Of a stretch of DNA of 35,542 nt, positions 25,928-34,196 are shown piece after piece. The position numbers and the translations under genes were made by a program. The notes below the pieces were generated by a model. The model made no database searches. It had not been told where the DNA came from and saw only the letters and a program-made list of their open reading frames with translations. The DNA comes from Spirochaetales bacterium (lineage in GTDB: Bacteria; Spirochaetota; Spirochaetia; DSM-2461): positions 1 through 35,542 of the forward strand of contig JAQQAM010000208.1 in NCBI GenBank assembly GCA_028532905.1. Direction: 5' to 3'. How positions within the stretch are numbered: the first letter of the stretch is position 1; the number at the start of each line of letters is the position of its first letter.

Positions 25928-25958
25928 CCTGTCCGAACAGCCTGGACTGACGGACAGG
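25928..25958. other. Stem-loop just after valS
   Basis: Perfect 8-bp arms CCTGTCCG and CGGACAGG flank 15 bases. Neighbouring CTGAC/GTCAG copies allow competing pairings. It lies between the valS stop and the strong terminator and may protect the mRNA 3' end. Confidence 0.4.
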
Positions 25959-25978
25959 CTGACACACATCTCTAAACC

Positions 25979-26030
25979 AAAAAAAGGTACCGGATCTGTT
26001 CTTTCTGAACAATCCCGGTGCCGTTTTTAT
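25979..26030. terminator. Bidirectional terminator between valS and the lysC operon
   Basis: GGTACCGG (25986-25993) pairs with CCGGTGCC (26015-26022) and TGTTC with GAACA further in. Seven A precede and five T follow, so it serves both converging transcripts. Confidence 0.85.
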
Positions 26031-26068
26031 TATTGGAGATCCCCCATGCGGGAATATTGATTTACCGG

Positions 26069-26821
26069 TCAGTGGGGCGTCAGACGGCCGGTCAGTTTCT
26101 GTATGACCCTGTAATGGGCATCTTCGGAGCTTCCCCAGGGCTTACTGTTATTTTCAGCCTTGAACTTCTGGGTGAACCAGTTGATCTCTTCTTCCAGGCG
26201 TTCAAAGTTTTTCTGCTGCAGCTCTTTCACATCAGCGTAAAAGGACTCCTGTTCACTGCTTTTCAGTATTTCCTCTGCCATAAGGAGCAGGGCATTCTCA
26301 TGGGGAATACAGAATCCCTTCGTATTTTTCATAAACTCCCGGAATCCCTCTTCATCCCGTTTCCACAGATAACAGGTTGTAAAGGTGTAGCGCTTGATGG
26401 TCCGTTCTATTCTGTCACAGATCAGGCAGCGGCGGCTCCTCTGGCCACAGTGCCGGCTGTAGGCGGCTGCAGCCGATATTTTGCGGGAGAAGAGTCCTTT
26501 TTTCTTCTCTGATTCTGCCGGGTCGGCTCCTTTGCCTCCCGATGGAAATCGTTTCCTACGGTCATCCATCCAGTCCTGCAGGTGAGTGTGGGTGATCAGT
26601 CCCAGATGCTGGGGGCTCCGTTCCAGAAGCAGTTTGCTGAAGTGTTCCGGACAGAACCCTGTTTTATTCAGCTCCACCCGGGTTTCCGGATTCATGGCTG
26701 AATTCCCGAGGTAGTATTTCAGATAGCGCTTTTCCGCTTTCTCCTGGAGCTGGCAGAAGGGGCACTCACAGTCTTCCTTAAAAGCATCCCATACGGGAAT
26801 GGTTTCCAGTTTGTATTTCAT
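26069..26821 (-). CDS. DUF6062-type cysteine-rich protein
   Basis: The 250-residue soluble protein has two similar halves, each with a Cys pair followed about 35 residues later by GFC-x-x-H: CPFC (20-23) with GFCPEH (55-60), and CLIC (132-135) with GFCIPH (169-174). Extra cysteines are at 18, 125 and 150. This suggests two Cys3His metal sites, zinc or possibly an iron-sulphur cluster. A basic stretch (RKRFPSGGKG) separates the halves. I recall this arrangement as the uncharacterised DUF6062 family. Its ATG overlaps the aspartate kinase stop by 4 bases (ATGA), so it is co-translated with it. Function is unknown. Confidence 0.8.
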   Translation of the reverse strand: MKYKLETIPVWDAFKEDCECPFCQLQEKAEKRYLKYYLGNSAMNPETRVELNKTGFCPEHFSKLLLERSPQHLGLITHTHLQDWMDDRRKRFPSGGKGADPAESEKKKGLFSRKISAAAAYSRHCGQRSRRCLICDRIERTIKRYTFTTCYLWKRDEEGFREFMKNTKGFCIPHENALLLMAEEILKSSEQESFYADVKELQQKNFERLEEEINWFTQKFKAENNSKPWGSSEDAHYRVIQKLTGRLTPH

Positions 26822-28194
26822 GATTCGAAGAACTCCTTATGTACTGCTTTGACAGCTTTTTCCTTGTCTTCCTGCTTGACCACAACATAGGCTGCCACGT
26901 CAGAGGCTCCCAGGGATACAATCTGGGTGTGAATATCCTCTTGTGCCAGGGCCTTGAGCATTCTGTGGGCGGCTTCAGGCTCATGGACAATCCCGGTGCC
27001 CACAAGGGAAACAATAGACATATCTGAAATCCCCTGTGCTTTGATAATGGCCTGCTCCTTCACATTCTGAATACTTTTTACGGCTCTTTCCAGGTCTGCC
27101 GACTCCAGATAGAAGTTGATGGAGGTCTGTGAGGTGACCACAGATTTTATATTCACCTGATACCGGTCCAGGGTCTCTGTCAGTTTGGCCAGGATTCCCG
27201 GTTTTATCCCGACACCGGGTCCGTTCACCTTGAGGATTGAAAAATCATCACTGTATGTTACGGATTTCGGGGCAGTATCTCCTGTGTTTATGCTGTCCGG
27301 TCCGATAGAGGACAGGGGAGTCAGTTTATCCTTGGGGCCGTCAATGTTAAAGATTCTCACAGGGATCTGCAATTGTTCCAGGGGTTCCACCGTCCGGGGA
27401 TGGAGTATTTTTGCTCCGAAATAGGACAGTTCGGCGGCCTCTGTATAGCTCAGAGAATCGACCCGTTCGGCAGAGGGAACCATTTTGGGGTCCGCTGTCA
27501 TGTATCCGTCCACATCCTTCCAGATGTCCAGGGACTCCGCATCGACACAACGGGCAATCCCTGCGGCAGAATAATCACTTCCCCCCCGGCCCAGGAGAGT
27601 GACCTTTCCCTCTTCCGATATCCCATAGAACCCGGGTACCACATATATCTTGTCCTCAGCCAGAGCTTTGGCGACAGGAGCTGTTGATTTAGAAAAGTTG
27701 ATGGTGCCGTTGCTGAACTCACCGTCCGTAACAAGCCCCATATCTTCGGGAAGCATCTCCTGTGCATCAATGCCCTTGCTTTTCAGGATAAGAGCCAGAA
27801 GGAGTGAACTGAGACGCTCCCCGTAACTCAGAATCCTGTCTTCAATAAAATTGGGGATATCCCCAATATAGTGGACACCCAGCAGATTCCGTTCCACCTG
27901 ATCCAGACGCTCCCTGATCAGACGGTAGGCCTCTTCCTTCTGATCAGGATCATCGATGTTATCCTCAATGGTCTCCCTTTTCATGTTTTTCAGATAACCG
28001 ATCATCTCCGTGATGTAGGCATCATCTCTCCGGACAGTTCTGATCCCGTCGGTCAGGTAGTTGGTTATTCCGTAAAATGCCGAAACCACAATCACAAGGG
28101 GGCGGTTGTACAGTTTGACCGTACTCACTATTTTCTGGATATCCTCTCTGGTCTTCAGATTGGAACCACCGAATTTAACAACTATTTTTTTCAT
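26818..28194 (-). CDS. lysC: Aspartate kinase
   Basis: It phosphorylates aspartate, the first step to lysine, threonine, methionine and diaminopimelate. The 458-residue protein has KFGGSNLKT at the start (7-15), VVSAFYGITNYL, a central GRGGSDYSAAGIARCVDAES block (nucleotide site), and the KVMPSAERV-like KMVPSAERV segment. Two ACT regulatory domains fill the C-terminal 140 residues. It is a stand-alone kinase, not a fusion to homoserine dehydrogenase. The ACT domains predict feedback control by an end-product amino acid. It lies 25 bases after a 2-hydroxyacid dehydrogenase gene and overlaps the DUF6062-type gene. Confidence 0.94.
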   Translation of the reverse strand: MKKIVVKFGGSNLKTREDIQKIVSTVKLYNRPLVIVVSAFYGITNYLTDGIRTVRRDDAYITEMIGYLKNMKRETIEDNIDDPDQKEEAYRLIRERLDQVERNLLGVHYIGDIPNFIEDRILSYGERLSSLLLALILKSKGIDAQEMLPEDMGLVTDGEFSNGTINFSKSTAPVAKALAEDKIYVVPGFYGISEEGKVTLLGRGGSDYSAAGIARCVDAESLDIWKDVDGYMTADPKMVPSAERVDSLSYTEAAELSYFGAKILHPRTVEPLEQLQIPVRIFNIDGPKDKLTPLSSIGPDSINTGDTAPKSVTYSDDFSILKVNGPGVGIKPGILAKLTETLDRYQVNIKSVVTSQTSINFYLESADLERAVKSIQNVKEQAIIKAQGISDMSIVSLVGTGIVHEPEAAHRMLKALAQEDIHTQIVSLGASDVAAYVVVKQEDKEKAVKAVHKEFFES

Positions 28195-28219
28195 TTTCTC
28201 ATCTCTCTATACTGACATT

Positions 28220-29173
28220 CTATAGAATGCGGTTTCTCTTTTCATCTTTCTGAAAGGCTTTAATATTCTCAAATACTTCATTGATCAGCCTGCTCCTGGA
28301 TTCTATGCTCCCCCAGGCATTATGGGGTGTGATCAGCAGTTTTTCACCGATCAGCGGCAGCAGAGGATTGTCTTCTGAAGGCGGCTCATCACACAGGACA
28401 TCCAGAGCGGCGCCCCTGATACTGCCGGCTGAAAGAGCCTCTGAGAGAGCCTTCTCATTCACAATGGCGCCTCTTCCCGCGTTAATCAGGAGAGAACTCT
28501 TTTTCATCATATTAAACTCCGTCTCTCCCAGAAGCCCGCAGGTCTGTTGATTTAGGGGGGCATGAATACTGATAATGTCAGAACTCCTGCACAATTCATC
28601 CAGACTGACAGACCGGAAGGCTTCAACCCGGTCAACGCCGCTGGTACTGAAATAGACGACTTCTGCACCGAAGGCTTCCGCCAGGGTGGCAACCTTTCTC
28701 CCGATTGTCCCCAGTCCGATTATGCCCCATCTTTTTCCTGATATTTCATACCAGGGACGGGACACATCTGCAAAGCGCCTGTCTTCTCTGAATTTACCCT
28801 GCCTCACATAATCGTCATAATACCTTGTCTGTTCCAGAAGATACAGAAGCATGGCAAAAGTATGCTGGGCCACACTACCGGTGGAATAGGATGTCACATT
28901 GGCAACAGCTATGTCTCTTTGTCTGCAGCGTTCCAGGTCTATGGTATTGAAACCGGTTGCCGTCAGGGCGATCATCCTGAGAGAAGGGGCAAAGGACAGT
29001 TCCTTTTCTCCCAGAATAACCCTGTTTGTGATTATAATATGGCAGTCTCTGATTCTCTGTTCCAGCTCATGGGGTTCTGTATTCTGCCATATCCGGCATG
29101 ATCCCAGTTCGGAAAAAACGGATAGATCCATATCACTGCCCAGACTGGCGGCATCCAAAATTACTATGTTCAT
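28220..29173 (-). CDS. D-2-hydroxyacid dehydrogenase (hydroxypyruvate reductase/glycerate dehydrogenase-like)
   Basis: This NAD(P)-dependent oxidoreductase of 317 residues has the Rossmann motif GLGTIG (153-158), and the catalytic Arg234 (NAGRG), Glu263 (DEPP) and His284 (TPHNAW) that define the family. The pattern ALTATGFNTIDL and the SVAQHTFAMLL helix resemble glycerate dehydrogenase (HprA). The exact 2-keto acid cannot be fixed from sequence. It has no C-terminal ACT domain, so it is not a long-form SerA. It is the first gene of a minus-strand operon with lysC, 25 bases apart. Confidence 0.88.
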   Translation of the reverse strand: MNIVILDAASLGSDMDLSVFSELGSCRIWQNTEPHELEQRIRDCHIIITNRVILGEKELSFAPSLRMIALTATGFNTIDLERCRQRDIAVANVTSYSTGSVAQHTFAMLLYLLEQTRYYDDYVRQGKFREDRRFADVSRPWYEISGKRWGIIGLGTIGRKVATLAEAFGAEVVYFSTSGVDRVEAFRSVSLDELCRSSDIISIHAPLNQQTCGLLGETEFNMMKKSSLLINAGRGAIVNEKALSEALSAGSIRGAALDVLCDEPPSEDNPLLPLIGEKLLITPHNAWGSIESRSRLINEVFENIKAFQKDEKRNRIL

Positions 29174-29219
29174 TTTAAAAAGCTGTCCTTGCGGATTTTT
29201 TGTATTTTATTAGAATACT

Positions 29220-29225
29220 TATAAT
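29220..29225 (+). promoter_or_regulatory. Perfect -10 box (TATAAT)
   Basis: A perfect TATAAT lies 47 bases upstream of the small TTG-start gene. No convincing -35 could be placed at 16-18 bp, so the promoter may need an activator or the real -10 may be the nearby TAGAAT at 29211. Confidence 0.45.
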
Positions 29226-29237
29226 ACAGAATTTACA

Positions 29238-29251
29238 GACTGTGCACAGTC
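29238..29251. promoter_or_regulatory. 14-bp perfect palindrome, candidate operator
   Basis: GACTGTGCACAGTC is self-complementary over all 14 bases. It sits 13 bases after the TATAAT box, near the predicted transcription start, in the divergent region between the hydroxyacid dehydrogenase and the small gene. Confidence 0.5.
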
Positions 29252-29271
29252 ACCCCAGGAGGGACAATCTT

Positions 29272-29535
29272 TTGTTTATAGAAGTTGATGACGGTATCTA
29301 TGTGAACCTCTCCCAGATTTTCTCGGTGCATTATAAAAGTTATCAGAATAAAGGGGTCTGGGTTTTCTCCTCATCCAATATAGAGGAGAGCGACCGTTCT
29401 CTGGCGGATAAGTCAAACAGGAAAATCCATTCCCGCTATTTTGTCTCCAAGGAAGAAGCCGAAGTCTGGCTGGAGGAGATGCTCAAACCCATTGGTGTGG
29501 TGCGGGAACAGAGGCGCCTGAGACGGCACCGGTAA
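29272..29535 (+). CDS. Small hypothetical protein, TTG start (87 aa)
   Basis: I do not recognise this protein. I chose TTG at 29272 because AGGAGGG lies 8 bases upstream. The frame is open further up to 29200, but that would place the start before the promoter. The protein is a short alpha/beta type: strands (FIEVDDGIYVNLSQIFSVHY, 2-21), GVWVFSSSN, then an acidic helix (SKEEAEVWLEEMLKPIG) and a strongly basic end (REQRRLRRHR). It could bind nucleic acid through the basic end, but that is a guess. A palindromic operator lies just upstream. Confidence 0.6.
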   Translation: MFIEVDDGIYVNLSQIFSVHYKSYQNKGVWVFSSSNIEESDRSLADKSNRKIHSRYFVSKEEAEVWLEEMLKPIGVVREQRRLRRHR

Positions 29536-29562
29536 AAGGGTATCCAGGCAAAGGATTTTGCT

Positions 29563-29576
29563 CTGGTATCTACCAG
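29563..29576. other. Palindrome between the small gene and glnS
   Basis: CTGGTA-TC-TACCAG is followed by a run of A in the 111-bp gap. The A-run is on the wrong side for a plus-strand terminator. It could be an operator for glnS or a weak hairpin. Confidence 0.3.
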
Positions 29577-29646
29577 TAAAAAAATCTTTATGATAATATA
29601 TGCGGAAATTCTGATTATATGAAAAAAATGTCTGAAAGAGGGAATT

Positions 29647-31350
29647 ATGGCTCCTGCAATGAATGAAAAAAACAGTGATGAAAAGACCAAAGGACCGGAT
29701 TTCATCCGGCAGATTATAAATGACGATCTGGCATCAGGGAAAGTCAAGGACGTACATACCCGTTTTCCGCCGGAACCCAACGGTTATCTTCATATTGGAC
29801 ACGGTAAGTCTATCTGCCTGAATTTCGGCATTGCTGAAGACTACAAGGGGAAATGCAATCTCCGTTTTGATGATACCAATCCCACCAAAGAAGATCAGGA
29901 GTATGTGGATTCCATTATTGAGGATGTGAACTGGCTCGGATTTGAACCGGAAGTATTTTTTGCATCCGACTACTTTGATCAGATGTACGCCTGGGCTCTG
30001 GAACTGATTAAAAGCGGTAAAGCCTATGTGGACAGCCAGAATGCCGAACAGATGCGGGAAAACAGAGGGACACCCACAAAACCGGGGACAGATTCACCCT
30101 ACAGAAACCGCAGCGTTGAAGAAAATCTTGAACTCTTTGACAAAATGACAAAGGGTGAAATGGAAGAAGGATCCTGCATCTTAAGAGCAAAAATTGATAT
30201 GGCTCATCAGAATATGAATATGAGAGATCCCGCCATTTACAGAATCAGAAAAGAGTCTCATCACAGAACCGGCGATAAATGGAAAATCTATCCCATGTAT
30301 GATTTCGCCCACGGTTATGAAGATGCCATTGAGGGAATTACCCATTCCATCTGTACTCTGGAGTTTGAGAACCACAGACCCCTGTATGACTGGTTTCTGG
30401 ATAATGTGTCAGCCCCCTGTCATCCGCAGCAGATAGAGTTTGCCAGACTCAATCTGAGCTATACGGTTATGAGTAAACGGAAACTTCTGGAGCTGGTCAG
30501 CGAAAAGATTGTGAACGGCTGGGATGATCCCCGTATGCCCACACTTTCAGGATTCAGAAGAAGAGGCTATACACCTTCTTCCATAAGGAGATTTGCCAGG
30601 GAAATCGGTGTTTCCAAGGTTAATTCCATGGTGGACATCAACTTTCTCCAGTACATCATCCGTGAAGAACTGAACGAAAGCGCCGACAGAGCCATGGCTG
30701 TAATAGATCCTCTGAAAGTGACCATTACGAATTATCCTGAAGGCCAGATTGAAGAGCTGGAAGGTGAGAATAATCCCGGTAATCAAGACGCCGGCAGCCG
30801 GCAGATTCCATTCGGCAGAGAACTCTATATTGAAAAAAGCGACTTTATGGAAGATGCTCCCAAAAAGTTTTTCCGCCTGGCTCCCGGCCGGGAAGTCCGT
30901 CTGAAACACGCTTATTTTATAACCTGTGATGAAGTCATCAAAGATGATAAGGGTGAAGTGACGGAGCTGCTGTGCAGCTATGATCCGGCCACAAGAGGGG
31001 GTGATGCCCCGGATGGCAGAAAGGTGAAAGGAACCCTCCACTGGGTCTCTGCAGACAAAGGCGTGAAAGCCGAAGTCAGACTGTATGATAACCTGTTTAC
31101 CCTTGAGAATATGGATGATATGGAAGAGGGTAAGGATTATAAAGATTATATCAACCCCGAATCCCTTGTTGTCAAAACAGACTGTTTTGTCGAGCCGTCC
31201 CTGACTCAGGCACCAGCCGGACGGGGATACCAGTTTCTGAGACAGGGATATTTCTGTGCCGATATTAAAGATCACAGTCCCGAACATCCTGTGTTCAACA
31301 GGACAGTCGCCCTCAAGGATTCCTGGGCAAAAATACAGAAGAAAGGGTAG
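29647..31350 (+). CDS. glnS: Glutaminyl-tRNA synthetase
   Basis: It charges tRNA-Gln directly. Its presence predicts that this organism does not rely only on the GatCAB amidation route. The 567-residue class I enzyme has [19 protein letters not shown] (HIGH motif HIGH, 49-52), [23 protein letters not shown]-side HRPLYDW, the MSKRK motif at 275-279 and a C-terminal two-barrel anticodon-binding region. AGAGGG precedes the ATG. zwf starts 3 bases after the stop, so the two are co-transcribed. I see no link between the two functions. Confidence 0.97.
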   Translation: MAPAMNEKNSDEKTKGPDFIRQIINDDLASGKVKDVHTRFPPEPNGYLHIGHGKSICLNFGIAEDYKGKCNLRFDDTNPTKEDQEYVDSIIEDVNWLGFEPEVFFASDYFDQMYAWALELIKSGKAYVDSQNAEQMRENRGTPTKPGTDSPYRNRSVEENLELFDKMTKGEMEEGSCILRAKIDMAHQNMNMRDPAIYRIRKESHHRTGDKWKIYPMYDFAHGYEDAIEGITHSICTLEFENHRPLYDWFLDNVSAPCHPQQIEFARLNLSYTVMSKRKLLELVSEKIVNGWDDPRMPTLSGFRRRGYTPSSIRRFAREIGVSKVNSMVDINFLQYIIREELNESADRAMAVIDPLKVTITNYPEGQIEELEGENNPGNQDAGSRQIPFGRELYIEKSDFMEDAPKKFFRLAPGREVRLKHAYFITCDEVIKDDKGEVTELLCSYDPATRGGDAPDGRKVKGTLHWVSADKGVKAEVRLYDNLFTLENMDDMEEGKDYKDYINPESLVVKTDCFVEPSLTQAPAGRGYQFLRQGYFCADIKDHSPEHPVFNRTVALKDSWAKIQKKG

Positions 31351-31353
31351 TAC

Positions 31354-32694
31354 ATGAACAAGTCCATAAAACGGTCCGCAATCGTTATCATGGGAGCTTC
31401 GGGAGACCTGGCTCAACGAAAACTGATTCCTGCCATTACAAAGATGTATGAGCAGGGGGTTATTGAAAAGAACTGTTGCGTACTGGGAAATGGACGAACA
31501 GAGTTGAGTAATGAAAGTTTCCGTGAATTGAATAACATTACGGAAAATAAATTTGCGGGAAACTTTCATTATCATCAGGGACTGGACGGCCTGTATGACA
31601 AAGTGCAGAGTCTGGGGCAATTTGAACAGATTATTGTCTTTATGGCACTGCCCCCCAGGGTCTACGGATCAACCGCAGAGCAGCTGTACAATCAGGGATT
31701 CAAGGAGAATGTCCGCCTGATTATCGAGAAGCCCTTTGGGACGGATCTGAAAACAGCCCGTGAATTAAATAAGAAACTAAAACAGTTTTATACGGAAAAA
31801 CAGATTTACCGGATAGACCATTATCTGGCCAAAGAGAGCATTCAGAATATTCTGGTCTTCCGCTTTGCCAATAATATTTTTTATCCGGTCTGGAATAACG
31901 GATTTATTGAATCCATTCAGATTTCAGCCTTCGAAGAGCTTGGTGTGGAGTCCCGGGGGGATTATTTCGATAAAGCCGGAATTATCCGGGATATGATTCA
32001 GAATCATCTGTTTCAGCTTCTGGCGCTTCTGACCATGGAAGCCCCGGTCTCTCTGGATCCTGAAGAAATCAGAATACAGAAAATGGCCATTCTCAAGGCA
32101 CTAGAGATCAAAGAGTGTAAAATAAAACAGTATGAAGGGTATCAGTCCGAGCCGAAGGTGGATGAGAACTCTCAGACCGAAACCTATGCCGAGATGAAAC
32201 TGGGAATCAACAGTTTCCGCTGGACAGGAGTGCCCATCTATATCAGAACTGGAAAAGCTGTGGGTGAGAAAATGACCAGCATTGCGATCACTCTGAAAAA
32301 AGTACCCCGGCTCCTCTTCAACAAGGAGAATGATCTGAAACAGAATAAGATTCTGATTCAGATACAGCCGGATTCCTCTATTATCATTGATCATTCCACC
32401 AAAATACCCGGGAGTGATATGGAAATTACGACCACCGATATGGATTTCTGCTTTTCCTCTTCCTTTGAAGGGCATAATATCCCCGATGCGTATCAGAAGC
32501 TGCTTCAGGATGCTCTCAGAGGGGACCAGACCCTTTTTGTCAGTGCAGAAGAGACTGAACTGTCCTGGGAGAAGATTGAACCCTATCTGGATATGGGAGA
32601 ACCCGGACTCTACAGAAAGGGAAGGGTGCCCCGGTCAGATCTGGATGCGGACTGGGTCGATATGAGCGCCTATGCCGGAAGCTGTCAATCCTGA
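31354..32694 (+). CDS. zwf: Glucose-6-phosphate 1-dehydrogenase
   Basis: It oxidises glucose-6-phosphate to 6-phosphogluconolactone with NAD(P)+, opening the oxidative pentose-phosphate path. The 446-residue protein has the nucleotide motif GASGDLAQRKL (14-24), EKPFG (125-129), the substrate/catalytic motif RIDHYLAKE (153-161, catalytic His one of these) and the FxxxGIIRDMIQNHLFQLLAL helix. In the motif Ala replaces the usual Gly of HYLGKE. It is about 40-50 residues shorter than typical enzymes. The stop overlaps the convergent RseC-family gene by 10 bases. Confidence 0.95.
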   Translation: MNKSIKRSAIVIMGASGDLAQRKLIPAITKMYEQGVIEKNCCVLGNGRTELSNESFRELNNITENKFAGNFHYHQGLDGLYDKVQSLGQFEQIIVFMALPPRVYGSTAEQLYNQGFKENVRLIIEKPFGTDLKTARELNKKLKQFYTEKQIYRIDHYLAKESIQNILVFRFANNIFYPVWNNGFIESIQISAFEELGVESRGDYFDKAGIIRDMIQNHLFQLLALLTMEAPVSLDPEEIRIQKMAILKALEIKECKIKQYEGYQSEPKVDENSQTETYAEMKLGINSFRWTGVPIYIRTGKAVGEKMTSIAITLKKVPRLLFNKENDLKQNKILIQIQPDSSIIIDHSTKIPGSDMEITTTDMDFCFSSSFEGHNIPDAYQKLLQDALRGDQTLFVSAEETELSWEKIEPYLDMGEPGLYRKGRVPRSDLDADWVDMSAYAGSCQS

Positions 32695-33116
32695 GAGGGA
32701 ATTTCTTCGGACTTCAGGGGAGTCAGTTCAATGGTCTGATCTTTCCTGAGTTTTTTTAGAACGGCAGCTGACAGGATAAAACCTCCCAGACCGGCGGTCA
32801 GGGCAGTAATGTTCCGTACAGATTCGGGACGATTCTGAAGCAGAAGAACCGCGGCAACAACCAGAATCAGAGGCAGAAAGATTAAAAGAAACCAGTCCAG
32901 AGCCGTCCCTTTGGGCAGTTTCATCTCCACATCAATACCGGTTTTCAGTCCCGCCTTCTGTGTGTAACCGGAAGGAACTTTAACGTTCATGGTCTGCATC
33001 TTGGTGGAGCAGCTGCATCCTTCACAGCTGCCTGAACCGCACAGGCCTTTATCATTCAGCAGACCCACAAGAACCTGCTCATTATTTATTTCCAGAATTC
33101 GTGCATATTTAGCCAT
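32685..33116 (-). CDS. RseC/SoxR-reducing-complex family membrane protein
   Basis: The 143-residue protein has a cytoplasmic N-domain with a Cys cluster (LCGSGSCEGCSCSTK; Cys26, 31, 34, 36), then two hydrophobic helices (about 80-100 and 108-125), the layout of the RseC/MucC family. These proteins are often encoded beside rnf genes and linked to redox control of SoxR or to Rnf function. Here the gene is divergent from rnfD and convergent with zwf. I chose ATG at 33116, with GGAG 6-7 bases upstream. An in-frame TTG at 33128 is less likely. The cysteines may bind a metal or cluster, which is inferred. Confidence 0.88.
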   Translation of the reverse strand: MAKYARILEINNEQVLVGLLNDKGLCGSGSCEGCSCSTKMQTMNVKVPSGYTQKAGLKTGIDVEMKLPKGTALDWFLLIFLPLILVVAAVLLLQNRPESVRNITALTAGLGGFILSAAVLKKLRKDQTIELTPLKSEEIPSQD

Positions 33117-33195
33117 TTTTTTCTCCAATTACTACTAATTTACAAATTTATACACTACAATTCCAGTAGTATTTGATAAAAATAGATTGAATGTT

Positions 33196-33225
33196 TTGAA
33201 ATTCGATTCATCGAAACATTATGAT
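33196..33225 (+). promoter_or_regulatory. Promoter of the rnf operon
   Basis: TTGAAA and TATGAT are separated by 18 bp, each matching five of six consensus positions. The -10 box is 71 bases upstream of rnfD. Confidence 0.7.
33202..33215. promoter_or_regulatory. Palindromic operator in the rnf promoter spacer
   Basis: TTCGAT-TC-ATCGAA is a perfect 6-bp inverted repeat that lies between the -35 and -10 boxes. A second, offset repeat (AATGTTT ... AAACATT, 33190-33220) overlaps it. A bound factor here would block RNA polymerase. Confidence 0.55.
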
Positions 33226-33296
33226 ATGATAGGTATGGTAATACAAATCATACTGTATCAAGTAAAAATCTGCATCTATAGAACAGGAGGGTATTC

Positions 33297-34196
33297 GTGT
33301 TTCAAAAACAAATCATGATGAGAAGGGTTGTCTACTCCATTCTTCCAATTATGATATTTTCTCTTTACCTCTACGGTCTGCGCTCACTCATGATCCATGC
33401 CGTTGTATTTATAGCCGGTACACTTACAGAGTATCTGTTTATGAAAACCAGAGGAAAAAAAGTGTCCGAGGCGGTTCTGGTTACCTGTGCACTGTATGCA
33501 CTGTCCATGCCGCCTTTGGTTCCTCTCTGGGTAGCTGTCATCGGTATTGTGTTCGGAGTCCTTTTCGGGAAATGTATTTTCGGAGGATTCGGCCGCAATA
33601 TCTTTAATCCGGCTATAACTGGACGTCTCTTCGTCTATATAACCTTTCCGTCCTTTATGACTACCGGATGGATGACACCAGGAAATTTCGGCATGAACAA
33701 TGCCGATGCTGTTACCACGGCAACCCCCCTGGGACTGATGAGAGCCGGTACAAATCCGGATCTTCTCAATCTTCTGACGGGTATCCGTGCCGGTTCCCTG
33801 GGTGAATCTGCTGTCCTGCTTATTATTCTGGCAGCCATCTATCTTATTTATACAAAGACAGCCAGCTGGAGAATCATACTGTCCACCACTCTCACATTTC
33901 TGATTCTCTCTTCTGCACTGTTTTTTATGGGGGTTCCCTCATCCTTTCCGCCTTTGGAATCCCTATTTTCCGGATCAGTTCTTTTTGTAATTGTCTTTAT
34001 GGCTACAGATCCGGTTACGGGTCCCAAAAAAAACCAGGCTCAGTATCTCTATGGTATCCTCATAGGTTCTGTTACCTGTCTGGTCCGGGTTTTCTCTCTG
34101 TTTCCCGAAGGAACCAGTTTCGGTGTGTTGATGGGCAATACCTTTGCATCTCTTTTTGACGAGTGGTTTACACCCAAAAAAGGAGCTGCCAAATGA
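33297..34196 (+). CDS. rnfD: Electron transport complex subunit RnfD
   Basis: This membrane subunit of the Rnf complex carries covalently bound FMN and takes part in ferredoxin:NAD+ electron transfer coupled to H+ or Na+ movement. The 299-residue protein has about eight membrane segments, the conserved FGGFGRNIFNPAITGRLF (95-112) and the flavinylation site DAVTTATPLG (137-146), with the FMN acceptor expected at Thr143. The start is GTG at 33297, with AGGAGGG 5 bases before it. The stop overlaps the rnfG ATG by 4 bases. No rnfC precedes it, unlike the usual order. Confidence 0.95.
   Translation: MFQKQIMMRRVVYSILPIMIFSLYLYGLRSLMIHAVVFIAGTLTEYLFMKTRGKKVSEAVLVTCALYALSMPPLVPLWVAVIGIVFGVLFGKCIFGGFGRNIFNPAITGRLFVYITFPSFMTTGWMTPGNFGMNNADAVTTATPLGLMRAGTNPDLLNLLTGIRAGSLGESAVLLIILAAIYLIYTKTASWRIILSTTLTFLILSSALFFMGVPSSFPPLESLFSGSVLFVIVFMATDPVTGPKKNQAQYLYGILIGSVTCLVRVFSLFPEGTSFGVLMGNTFASLFDEWFTPKKGAAK

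Noticed and set aside
30547-31620. 357-codon minus-strand frame over glnS/zwf
   Set aside because: It is antisense to two well-identified genes, with no promoter or ribosome site.
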